Shown here: piece by piece, positions 20,575 to 33,112 of the stretch
Numbering within the stretch: the first letter of the stretch is position 1
How the letters are laid out: each line of letters opens with the position of its first letter
Translations under genes and position numbers: made by a program
Notes under the pieces: model-generated
What the model was told of the DNA's origin: nothing
Databases searched by the model: none
The model's input: only the letters and a program-made list of their open reading frames with translations
Assembly: GCA_025526935.1 (NCBI GenBank)
Contig: JAHLKD010000035.1
Coordinates: 186,001-250,000, forward strand
Length of the DNA stretch: 64,000 nucleotides
Reading direction: 5' to 3'
DNA from: Cladochytrium replicatum
Taxonomy: Eukaryota; Chytridiomycota; Chytridiomycetes; Cladochytriales; Cladochytriaceae

Positions 20575-22576
20575 TTTCGAAAAAAATGAAAAAAAACGAA
20601 GAAAAGGTGCAAGAGCGCGTTGTGGATCAGCGAACCCCGCAGATCACAGACCGGAATCATTCCGATATCAACTCACGGCGCTTGCCCGGTCTTTTACATT
20701 TGCGATCTGCGTCACTTAGATCACCCCAAAGCCCTTTACATTCTGCACGTCCACCACCACCACCAGACCAGTGATTTATTCTTAAGTGGTTAATACAAAG
20801 GATTCCCATACATCCATCACCAAACGACAGTTTCTTTGTCTAGATCAAGCTTTCCCCATCTTCCCCGGATCGGTCTGCCAGCGGTAGGGACTAGCCCCAC
20901 CTCAAGGATTGGTCATCAGTGTATACCCTGATTTCATTGTCCGCCTCCCCGTCGCCGCCCTGGGCGATCATTTGTGCCTTGTGCATCTCCCCTTCGAAGT
21001 CCCTATCCCGCCGTCTCCCCCAATCTATACGTCTCCGCCAGCTTGCGTGCTGTGTTCCCAGCTGCCTTGCCGGGTCGCCGGCGCTTCTGTCGAGTGTGCT
21101 CGCGCCATGTACCTTCCACTCTTGGTCCACCTCGACCCTCGATGCGATTTGCCCATACGTTGGTCGCTTGCGCTCGCCAAATTTCTAACGACTGTACTGG
21201 CGCCTCCTTGGATGCTTATAATGGCACTCGAAGCAAAAAGTCGTCTGTTCACGCGGGTTCCCTGGTGCTTTTTCCACTTCATCATCACCCCGTCCCGTTG
21301 CTCGCGGTGTTGGTACTTCTTTTTGTTTCCCGTGTAACTCCCCTGGACATTTCCCAACGCTGCATCTCCTCACAGCGCTCATTCCGCAGGCACCTGCGCT
21401 AGCTCTGTCGCCAGGAAAGCAGTCTCCCACCAAACTCGTCTAATCTTCCAGGTAAATGTCGCCATAGAGTCATCCGCTGAGTTTGATCCAGCATACACCG
21501 ACATTGCCTGCTTCCTCAAGTCTCGCCAAAATCGCACCGGGACAAAACCTTTGGGCAATGTTTCGAAGCTCCACTAGCCCCATCTCGCAACCAGTGCCTA
21601 CGGCTCTCTCTAGCCTCCGTGTTGCACCCTGCTGGGCGCCTCGCCACTAGGCCCCCTATTGTGCCCAACGTAAGCTTCTCCATTCGATGGGCAAAAAACT
21701 GCCCTGTGTGATCTGCCACCCATTCCATGGTCTCCGTCGCTAATGCATGTTCTGTGGGTTCGCTAGCCTCCAGGCATGGCACCGTGGACACGACGCCGCC
21801 CTATATATATGTCCGGTCGTCTTCGAGCCAGGTGCGCCATTGTTGGAGCCCGATCGTGTAATATCTTCAGGCGTCGACCTTACCGCCTCTTTCCTTGTTC
21901 CCGCCTCTACCATTGCGTGCTCCCCTCTTGGGCACCCCAAAGTGCCCAGCATCACTGAACGCAACAATCTCGTCTTGCAATTGTGCAACTTCACCCCATC
22001 AAACACCTCACATCACTCAGCTTCCCCTCAACCCCCCTCTTCCGCGCCAATGCATCGCGCAACTTGCACTCCGCATCTGCGTTTCTGGGTGCATTTGTCG
22101 ACTCGGATTGCGCATTGGATAGATGTGCAGGAATGCTTGTTGGACAGCGTCGATGGGGTTGATGTCATTGCTTAATTAGTGCCAGAAAGGGAATGAACGG
22201 GACGTGGTTGAATAGCTGGACGTTATAGCACAACCGTCGACTCTTCAGGATGACAGATTACCCTTTCGAATCGTACGAGTCTTTTAGGTACTTATTAATC
22301 GTCGGAATCATTCGCAAGGCTTCAAAAGCCTGATCGCACATCACAATTCAGACCCAATATGAATAGTGAGGAGGTGCTGGAATGGTTCCACAGTCGCCTG
22401 GATCGTCAAAATGATCTGACTTAGCAACAACTGAGGTTCACATTCAGATGCCGTGATCCTTGAGAATCGTTGGATGGTTTGTTGTGCCATTGCTAGAGCG
22501 CGAACACACAACAGGTGACATACAGGGTTAGCACGGCGTGTTAAAGCCACACTACTTCCACGCAATTCCAATTCCA
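20575..22576. other. GC-richer 2-kb stretch without a recognisable gene
   Basis: Between the RGG protein and DSS4. From about 20860 to 22180 the sequence is more GC- and C-rich on the plus strand than its surroundings and has several overlapping frames of 70-140 codons on both strands, none with a recognisable domain. Minus-strand patches such as TTFCFECHYKHPRRRQYSR and LRNIAQRFCPGAILARLEEA look somewhat protein-like but are separated by stops. This may be a decayed element or a non-coding gene. 22180-22576 is ordinary upstream sequence of DSS4. Confidence 0.45.
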
Positions 22577-23114
22577 ATGGGCGATCGTAAATACCCCATT
22601 CCGGACAACGCAGTGACTGCAGACGGGAAGAACTCGGCCGATATTCTCTGCGCGCACGGCTGCAGATCGGTCATCCTGAAAAGTACTATCTTGGTTCTGC
22701 ATGACTTAGTAATGAAATGAATTATTGATGGTGATTACTCTTGCAGAGCTTGCTGCCGAAGGAGTACACATGGAGGTGAGCTGCGGACACATAAAGAATC
22801 AAAAGCATGCTTAAGTTAAAAGCATAGGTCGATGTACCCATGTACCCTGGCAACGGCCAACAATTAGTTTGGAAAGTTAAAGACCAGATGACATTCGAGA
22901 ATGTGCGTGTTTCCAAGAGAATGCGCGAAGAGCGTCATCATTCATACCACTTCTAATACCCAATTAGGTGGGAGTATCGAGGGCTTACTCTGACACCGAC
23001 GTCAGATTCCTTATCTGCGCTGACTGCGAGCGTGGCCCAATCGGATGCAGAACTGCAGCACAAGATTATATCGTCTTTGCCGACAGGGTCAAATATGGCA
23101 GCCCATCTGCATAA
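22577..23114 (+). CDS. DSS4: Mss4/Dss4-family Rab chaperone-exchange factor
   Basis: Mss4 binds nucleotide-free exocytic Rab GTPases. Four exons (22577-22682, 22747-22775, 22828-22902, 22968-23114) give 118 residues, the usual size. Family features: AVTADGKNSADILCAHGC (N-terminal zinc cysteines; spacing here is CxxxC rather than CxxC), VWKVKDQMTFENV, and VRFLICADCERGPIGC, the second zinc pair and the GPIG signature. The exon join after FEN recreates the family sequence FENVGVS. The chosen ATG is the first one in frame that precedes the conserved region. It converges with the ArfGAP gene, with 79 bp between stop codons. Confidence 0.9.
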
Positions 23115-23193
23115 ACACGAACTGGATATCTCAACTTAGACCCGAGCACGTTTATTCCTTCTCTATCAGATGACAAAATGAAGTTTAAGTCTT

Positions 23194-24819
23194 CTAGAAG
23201 TCCTGCCACTCATCATCATCCCAATTACTCTTCTTCGTCTCCTTCTTTCCGCGATGTGCCACCGTGTTTGCCGCGCTAGCGGTCGACGTCTTCTGAACCA
23301 CCTCTGGCACCACCTCTGTTTTCCCAGCTCCACGGTTCCACACCTTGTCTTTGCCCCAATCCGAATCCCAATCATCCCCACCGTTCTCCTTCTCAATTTT
23401 CGATCCCCCGTTCGCTGTGGATTGCGGTCGAGTCCAATCGCTCTGAGCCCACTCTTCCACCAACGCTTCGCTCTGTTTTGTGTTCTCACGCTTCGAATCA
23501 AATCCGTTGTTACGAGCGTAGTTGTCCGCTGGCTCGCGCTGGTCGTTCCAGTTTGAGCCGTAGTCATTGGAGTTTGACCAATCATCCCTTGATTGTGTCC
23601 CGTGACGAGGAGAACCAGACGATGTTGCTGCGGCACTCAGTCCGCTTGCAGCGGTACTGATAAGCCCAGAGATCAGAGCAAACCCGGTCTTTCCTCCGGC
23701 AGCGACCTTAGAAAAGAGCCGTGATTGTCAGCAAAAAAGGCGATTGTCCAAAAAGAGCAACCTACCGTACTGCTTACAGTGTTGGTAATTCCTGAAACGT
23801 ATGTCCCGACATTTGCAGTGAGCTCTGGCGTTATGTTGTCCTTGAGCTTCTGGCCAACTGTCTCGGACACTGTGGATGCAGTTTGGGTGACCAAAGAACC
23901 AAGCATAACTCCCGTACTGGCGGCGGTAACGGTCAGCGCCGAAAGTCCCTTCGTCAAGGTTCCGAGAGGATCTGCCAAGATAATATCTGGAGACATCTCT
24001 TGCCTCGGAGGTGGTGTATCTGCCACCCATCATTAGACTCAAGCCCCATACTTCCCCATCCACAAACGTACATGAGTTTCCAAAACCAACGTATTTTCCT
24101 CCTTGGCTAGGGGGTAAGTGATCTGGTCGAGTGTCATTTTCATATCCTTTTCTCTGTCGTCATGATCGGGTTAATGTCATCTATTGTCATTTCATCGCTG
24201 CATAATTACCCGGAAATAGTCTTCATTCATCTCCTTCTGGGATGCAGGGAGAGGTCCGCTGCTAAAGCTCCGTTTTCCGTTCGAGTCCAAAGAATTCATC
24301 CGTGAATCGTTTCCGGCTGAGCTGATCCCGCCGTAGCTGTCCGCCCTCTGCGGCTGCCGTACCTGCGGAGACCGCTGCGTTGGCGCACGCGGTTTTCGCG
24401 TCCATGGACGCCCGTCACAATCAGCATCCAGCTTGTCCTTGTAATCCAGCGCAAAGTTGCTCTCGTACTTTTCCTGTAACCAAAACCGGTTCAAAATTTT
24501 CTCCCACACAATTTAATCCTTAACGCACCTGTATAGAAAGTCCTTCGACATAGTCTGGATGTGATTTGAAGAACTTGCGCGCCTTTTCGTTCCCACCCAG
24601 CTGCATGCGCTTGATCTGGTCGTCTCTCCAGTCGTCCATCTGCACGGATCTAACGAACGAGCGGTGTACTCCCAGGGAGCGGTGCACACCAGAGCATTCG
24701 AGACAGAAGAAGATTGCGTAAGTGACAGACGCCCACTGGGGGTTGAATGCCCCGCAATCGAAGCACGTCTTGTGCTCGTCCCGCCTCTGAAGCTCGACGA
24801 GAACTGGCGACGGACGCAT
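23194..24819 (-). CDS. GCS1: ArfGAP, ArfGAP1/Gcs1 type
   Basis: The N-terminus holds the ArfGAP zinc finger: [32 protein letters not shown] and the arginine finger context [13 protein letters not shown], followed by [15 protein letters not shown]. This activates GTP hydrolysis by Arf1 and controls COPI coats at the Golgi. The C-terminal part has repeated amphipathic segments ([40 protein letters not shown]) like the lipid-packing-sensor helices of ArfGAP1, and ends in a Trp-rich acidic tail ([11 protein letters not shown]) resembling coatomer-binding tails. Introns lie near 24530-24475, 24210-24030 and 23770-23705. The ATG at 24819 starts right before the zinc finger, only 31 bp from the ATG of the divergent neighbour. 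Confidence 0.9.
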
Positions 24820-24850
24820 CAGTGTGCACGTGACAATTAAATTGCTCCAA

Positions 24851-25274
24851 ATGGCGGAGGCAAACGGGTTGGCAGTCAAGGAGTACATCGCTGGGCTGGA
24901 GGGGCAGCTGGCGGAGCTGAGGACTCTGCTGACACACGCCGGAGATGCGAAGGCGGAAAGCAAGGATGCCGGAAGTGGTAAGCTCACATCCAGCGTTTTG
25001 CATTTATTGACTTGTCCTTTTTAAATCCAGCAAAAGAACTGCAAGATCTCAGAGTCGAAAAGTGAGGCGTTGGTGATTTGAGATGGCTGCATGATTTTCT
25101 TACACTATTTTTCTTATCAGCGAGAAACTCAAGTTCAGGATAAGGTGATTCAGAGATACTCGGATTGGTGGTTTGGTCGACTCAATCAATGAATCACATG
25201 GCAGGACATTGATGCGAACCATCGAAGAAAAGGAGAGCAAATTGATCAAAGCCGGCATTCCTCTGGATCAATGA
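24851..25274 (+). CDS. Small coiled-coil protein (83 residues)
   Basis: Four tiny exons (24851-24977, 25031-25061, 25121-25144, 25205-25274) keep one frame and encode 83 residues. The sequence begins [20 protein letters not shown] and is almost entirely heptad-like; the second half ([19 protein letters not shown]) resembles the leucine-zipper extension found at the N-terminus of some eukaryotic arginyl-tRNA synthetases, but only as a short motif. No other domain. The role is unknown. The gene starts 31 bp from the ArfGAP start, so expression may be linked. Confidence 0.65.
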
Positions 25275-25425
25275 TCGGCCAATCCGAATTTCGTTCCGTT
25301 TGTTAAGGTTTCTTATAAATAACGTAACGGTGAACACAAAAATGCAGATGAAAATGCAACATAGTATAGAACAGGCATCTTGGCAGATCAATCGGTGGCA
25401 GAATTTCGTCTTCCAAGAACTTCAT

Positions 25426-26073
25426 TCATCTCCATGCTGTTTCCTTCGATCCCATGTTGCTGAGATGATCTGCTTCCTCCCCAGATACCCTCGCGCGTTT
25501 CTTTGATCCTCCGTAATCCTGACACGGCTGGTCCCGTTCAACTTTCCTCTCGCTCTTCAATTTCTCAATTTTGAAGTCTCCCCCAGTCAGCTTCCCCATC
25601 AGGTGCTCTTTCAATGGTTCTTGCAAATGTTCTGGCACAGCAAGATCTTCGATCGTTGTCGGTTCGAGTGGGTCATCAGGTATTATCGGAGGCGGATGCG
25701 AGTTTCTGTGTTTCTTTCCCCCTTTTGGTGTTGGTGCAGCTTTCGGCTTCCGCTCGTATGTACACATGCAGCGCGCCGCTCCATCTGAGCCAAGCTCAGC
25801 CTCCAGCCATATACCGATATCCATGTATATGGCATCCCTCTGCAGTTGAATCAGGTTGGACCATAACCCCTTAAACTGCGTCTTGATAAAGTCCGTCCAT
25901 CGAATCATCACTTGCCCCGGCTTTGTTGGCGCTATGGTGTTGTGACCGTTCTCACCGGAATCGTTGTTTGATTTCCTTTCTTTTTGAATTCGCTTTGGTG
26001 GCAGTCGATTCTTTGGGTTATCAAATACGGAAGATTTCGCTGTTCCGAGAGTGTTGTTTTGTCGCGATTTCAT
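25426..26073 (-). CDS. Basic protein of unknown function (215 residues)
   Basis: A single open frame. The N-terminus is basic and disordered (PKNRLPPKRIQKERKSNN). A globular-looking core lies at about 55-110: VMIRWTDFIKTQFKGLWSNL, RDAIYMDIGIWLEAELG. The C-terminus is charged with nuclear-type KKRAR. No family recognised. Its ATG is 22 bp past the stop of the upstream coiled-coil gene on the same strand, so the two are very close in tandem or could be parts of one gene joined by an unseen splice. Confidence 0.5.
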   Translation of the reverse strand: MKSRQNNTLGTAKSSVFDNPKNRLPPKRIQKERKSNNDSGENGHNTIAPTKPGQVMIRWTDFIKTQFKGLWSNLIQLQRDAIYMDIGIWLEAELGSDGAARCMCTYERKPKAAPTPKGGKKHRNSHPPPIIPDDPLEPTTIEDLAVPEHLQEPLKEHLMGKLTGGDFKIEKLKSERKVERDQPCQDYGGSKKRARVSGEEADHLSNMGSKETAWR

Positions 26074-26095
26074 GGGGTTAAGCGCTAGCCTCTGC

Positions 26096-26772
26096 TCAAA
26101 GTGAACTCAGATCAACCAATTGGAAATGGTGATGCAATACCTCAGAAGAATTAGCATCTGGAAGGTCACTTATCGTCGGTCGGATTGTCACTTGTGTTTC
26201 GTCTGGAAGAACACCTGAACATAAGTTATCTTGTCTGAGCATGAACGGGAATCGAAACAAAGCGCCTACTTTCTTTGTTTTTCGAAAGGCTATTATTTTT
26301 TTTCTGATTGAAGTTAGTATTACACCAAGAAAAGGGAGTGTCGAGCATACCGTGTTCACCTTCGCAACAACTGTTCCGACACTCCTGGCATCAACTTGTT
26401 GCTTAGCCTGAATTTCCATGCACGCTCGCTCCAGCTCTCGTAACAATGTGTCATTTGATCTCATGTTCTCATGCAGAATGTGGATCGACTCTTTCAGAGA
26501 TTCGTTCTCTGCAAGAATCGCTTTTCGTTGCTTAATGTTATGTTCCCTTGCGCTCTCCATCTCTCGAAGTTCCTTTGCGATGCGTTTACACCGAGCCGAT
26601 AAAACGACACGTTCCTGCAACGCTGAATGCAATGCACTTGACTGATGAGCGATCTGAAAATGGGAGTTAGATTCTAATCCGTTCACGCACGTTTGCAACA
26701 GAGAAGAATTACTTGTTTTGAAAGCCAAATACGTCTGTCAAGCGGTTTTAGTTTGCTGATGGAATCTTCCAT
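26096..26772 (-). CDS. Coiled-coil protein of unknown function (about 170 residues)
   Basis: Begins MEDSISKLKPLDRRIWLSKQ; an intron (about 26655-26713) then joins to IAHQSSALHSALQERVVLSA and a long coiled coil (RCKRIAKELREMESAREHNI, ILAENESLKESIHILHENMR, LLRELERACMEIQAKQ). Two further small introns near 26350-26316 and 26270-26218 lead to VLPDETQVTIRPTISDLPDA and a stop at 26096. This is about 170 residues with no other domain. The layout (short N-terminal motif, single coiled coil) fits small structural subunits of several complexes, so no specific assignment is made. Confidence 0.55.
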
Positions 26773-27398
26773 AGTGCGTGTGCTTGGTTTAGGGACCCGC
26801 AATCCAAACCAGCATTTGGTTTGGGCGGTGTTCGGACGTGTGGCGGGGTCCCAAATTAGGAAGGAGCTTGCACCTAGTGAAATTACTTGGTTGATTGGGC
26901 ATGACAAAAAAGACGCCGAGAGATAAATAGTGGATTAGTAGATTGATTGATTAACTCAGGTTCATGTTTGAGGCAAATGCAGGGCCATACAGCTGGCCAA
27001 CAAGTACAAAACAGAACAGGAGACAAAGCAGACGGAGATTGAAGAAAATGATACGCGGTCGGTTTCTGCTGAGGTCGATTGACCAAAACAGCCCTCGACC
27101 ATACATGGGAAATGCAGCACTAACCACTTGAAATAGGGTAAAAAGGGGGGGAAATCTCGATCTTCATCTGGCTCCACTCAATCAATTAGCGGTTAAAACA
27201 AGTAAAACTCCTAGAACGTCTCTCCTGCAAATTGCAGCCAATAAACCTACCATTCAGGCTAACTGTCTTGATATCAAGCCAGTCATAAGAAAAACAGGTG
27301 AACTGAAGCTTCAAATACGTAACTTAAGAGAAACAAAATCCTTCCCCAGCCCATCAATTCCTGGAAAACAAACCGCGATCCCATCATCGTATCATTTC
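26773..27398. other. Intergenic region, nothing recognised
   Basis: 626 bp between the start of the coiled-coil gene and the 3' end of PAP1, both on the minus strand. The part next to 26772 should contain the coiled-coil gene promoter and the part next to 27398 the PAP1 3' untranslated region. No coding signal or repeat was seen. Confidence 0.6.
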
Positions 27399-29820
<2,422 letters not shown>

Positions 29821-29972
29821 ATTGACTTGGTATATCAGCAGGAGCTCAGATTGTCGGTTCAGCCCAGCCAACGAAGGTTCGCAGATTGGATGCGTTTCGC
29901 GTTGGAAAGCTGAAATGGCTTGGCATTTGGACAGAAAACCAAACTCAGTTTCTGACAGGTCGAAATCACAGA
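29821..29972. promoter_or_regulatory. Divergent PAP1-ESF1 promoter region
   Basis: 152 bp between the start codons of PAP1 (minus) and ESF1 (plus), an mRNA-processing gene and a ribosome-biogenesis gene. No clear TATA box or factor site was recognised. Confidence 0.45.
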
Positions 29973-32540
29973 ATGCCTCCAAAACAGGTGAAAAAAGGTT
30001 CTTCGTCGCAAGTCATCAACGATGATAGATTCGAAAAAGTTTTGTCGGATCCTCGTTTCCGGCGCACGAGGAAGGACACAAAGTTGACCGTGGACAGTCG
30101 CTTCTCGCACATGCTCACTAGTGAAGACTTTGCTAAAAAAGGTATGCACGCAAAACGTGCCATTCACAAATGACCAGCAGCTCATCGTCTCACCAGCGAC
30201 GCGGGATCGATACGGAAGAGCCGTCGGTTTGGACAGCAAGCTTGATGAACTAAAGAAGGTGTACAAATCAGAAGAAAGTGAGAAGCGAGACACCGAGTCG
30301 GACGACGAACCCGAACAGACGAATGGCGATTCATACCCTGATGACCTTGACTCCTCGATGGAAGATGATATGCGTGAAGATGCTGTTGCTGCACGGAAAT
30401 ACGCTCTGGCACGAGGGGGTATCGTGGATGAATCATCAGATGAGGACGATCAAGACATTTCAGATGAAGATGTCATTGATCTTCCGGTTGGGCCAGGTGC
30501 GGAGGTCAGTTCCACTCCCCACACGACAGAACACAGGTTGATACTATACAACAGGAAAGTATTCCCCGGGGAGATGAAACCAGGAGATTTGCTGTTATGA
30601 ACATGGATTGGGATAATATCAAGGTATGCTCCACTATCGAGTTATTTGAAGTTTCTAACTTATTGCTCATAAAAGTCATCAGACCTGATGAAAGTATTTG
30701 AAGGAGTCAAACCAAAAGAGGGGAAGATATTGAGTGTGAAGATATATCCATCAGAGTTTGGAAAAGAAAGAATGGCAAATGTATGTTGCTTTGACGTGAT
30801 TTCAGACACCTTTTAATGATAACCAATCCAGGAAGACAAAGAGGGCCCTCCAATTGATTTCAAACAAAGTCATAAAGGGAAGGCCAAGATGTCCCTTATT
30901 GAAGAGGATGATGGAGAAGAGGACTATGACTCAATTCAGCTAAGGAAATATCAACTGGAGAGATTAAGGTATTTTACACAGACCAACATGAATATTATAA
31001 TGACAAACTCATGGTAAATAGATACTACTATGCTGTTGTTGAGTGTGATAGTGTTGAAACTGCCAAGTCCATTTGTCAGACATGCGATGGGGCAGAGTAC
31101 GAGCGCACGTCAAACTTTTTTGATCTCCGATATATACCTGACTCAATGGAATTTGATGCTATTCCACGGTACGTTCAAGCTACTTTTTAAGCAACCTATT
31201 TCAAGATAGGTCCTTATTGAAATTTAAATAGTGATGAATCATTTGCTGCCCCTTCAACATATAAGCCTCCAGAGTTCACTACAGCGGTACGTTGATGATT
31301 ATCATTTGAAGTGTACCTGTCTGACTACCAGATCTAAAAGGCTCTCCAACATACTAAAGTCAAATTGACATGGGATCAAGATGACCCACAGAGAGTCCAA
31401 CTTACTAGAAAGCGGTTCAATCAAGATGATTTGAAGGATATGGACTTCCAAACCTTTCTCGCATCTGAAGAATCAGCTCTTGAAGAGAGTGAAGTTGAAA
31501 ATGTTCATGATGATCAAAAGCCTTCAAAAAGAACGAATCTGAAGCCAGCTCAAAATCTGCGCAATGATGAAGAAGATGATCCAGAGACTATAAGGCAGAA
31601 GTACCGCAGTCTGCTTTTAGGGAATGATAGCAACAAAGAAGAAAGCTCTGCAGATGACAGTGGTGAAGAAATGGAGATTACATTTCAACCTGGATTAACT
31701 GAATTAGGAGAAAATTTGCTGAAGAAGAAAGAACTTGCAAAGGTAGTATGCTTAAAGTAGATCGCTCTAAAGCTCAATGCTAAATGGAGATATTCTTAGA
31801 AACAAAAGAATGAATCAGTATTTGAATCATATCTGCGTGAACGCAAACAAAAGCAGAAAGAACGTAAAGATTTGAAGAAACAGGAGGCAAATTCACAAAT
31901 GAGTGAGAGCATATCCAACAAAAAGGGGACACAGAGTGGTAAACGGAGTAAGTCATCTATAACCCATCTCTGTAAACCTTGAATTAAAGAACTGATTGTT
32001 GATTAGAATTACCAGCAGACAATGATGAGTCAAACCACAACAAAGCTGAACTTGAATTGCTTTTGATGAACAGTGGTGATACTGCTGACGGTGCAGATAT
32101 TCGTCATTTCGATGCTCAGTCAATTCTTAAAGCAGAAAGGCATAAGTCCAAGAAGGCCAAACTGCAGAAGAAGGACAAGAACAAAATCGATCAGGCGGAA
32201 GGACTTCAAGAGTCATTTGATATTGACACTCAGGATCCTCGATTCAAAGATATTTTACAGAGTCATCACTTTGCAATTGATACGACAAATCCCAGTTTCA
32301 AGAAAACAGCAGCAATGTCAAAGTTGCTGGAGGCCCGCAGAGAAACCAAGTACTCTGATAAACCAGATGTGTCAAAAAATAGATCTGATGCAAAAATATC
32401 AGCTGCAACAGAACAGAGCATGCCACTGCTTTCCTCACTTGTTGCCTCAGTAAGTATTTAGTTTTCTAAGCAAACAGAGTATTCTTAATCTTTTCAATTA
32501 GATCAAGAGAAAAAGCGTGATTAAGAAATCAAACAAGTGA
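29973..32540 (+). CDS. ESF1: Nucleolar 18S rRNA processing factor Esf1
   Basis: Esf1 is a nucleolar protein needed for early pre-18S rRNA processing in the small-subunit processome. Family blocks in order: DDRFEKVLSDPRFRRTRKD, KLTVDSRFSHML, DRYGRAVGLDS, acidic stretches, NMDWDNIKSSDLMKVF, GKILSVKIYPSEFGKERM, YYYAVVECDSVETAKSICQ, YERTSNFFDLRYIPD, KLTWDQDDPQRVQLTRKRF, and at the C-terminus DTQDPRFKDILQSHHFAIDT with NPSFKKTAAM (NUC153-type motif). About ten exons separated by short AT-rich introns. The C-terminus ends in basic residues (KRKSVIKKSNK). Downstream exons are visibly more AT-rich than the first exon. Confidence 0.95.
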
Positions 32541-33112
32541 ACTAAAAATGAACCTTTGTTGTGCTTATGCTATCCATTTCTTTGCATAAGATGGGTGAAT
32601 AGAATTTTGAGAAAGCAACTTTGTAATGATAATGTTAAAACAGAAACAAAGCAATGACAATGTTAAAACAGAAACAAAGCATTTGCAGCTAATGCGTTTT
32701 GTGCTTCTCTGTAAGCCGTTTGTCTTCTTTTAGCATTATTCCAGTGACATAACTATTCAATAGAGGGATTATGTGGCGATGGTGCTAAAGTCGAGTGTTA
32801 ACAATCCACAGTGCTTCCCGTGTCCTGAATACATACCAATAAGTTTGAAGCCGGCAGATTACTGGGGATTTTGGTGTCCTTCTGCACTGTATCTTTATGG
32901 ATAGGTGGTTTCCAGATGACTTCCTGATATGTTGTTCTGCTGCCAACCTTATATATTTATTAAACACAAACTGAAAAGTATTTTAATTCTGATTCATCAC
33001 CTCATGGGGTAGTGACCACTCATATTTAACTGAAGAATAATTGTCTTTGGCATTTGATATGTCGTAAGCTTATAATGCAATTAGTTCCAAAAAAATATCT
33101 TATCAAAATGTT
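32541..33112. other. Convergent intergenic region with a tandem repeat
   Basis: AT-rich sequence between the stops of ESF1 (plus) and the LRRIQ1-like gene (minus). It holds one 28-bp tandem duplication and no coding signal; both 3' ends should lie here. Confidence 0.6.
32625..32680. repeat. 28-bp tandem repeat, two copies
   Basis: AATGATAATGTTAAAACAGA plus AACAAAGC at 32625-32652 is followed directly by the same unit with one T-to-C change (32653-32680). It lies in the 3' region between two convergent genes. Confidence 0.9.

Noticed and set aside
19296-20774. Long overlapping frames in the RGG/Q-rich gene on both strands
   Set aside because: Low-complexity GC-rich repeats keep alternative frames open; only the frame with RGG, Q-rich and DDPWADLEKKA content and a good ATG is consistent with a protein.
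20909-21402. Overlapping plus-strand frames of about 140 codons each
   Set aside because: Two different frames are open over the same bases with Cys/Pro/Ser-rich content and no domain; more likely a composition effect than a gene.
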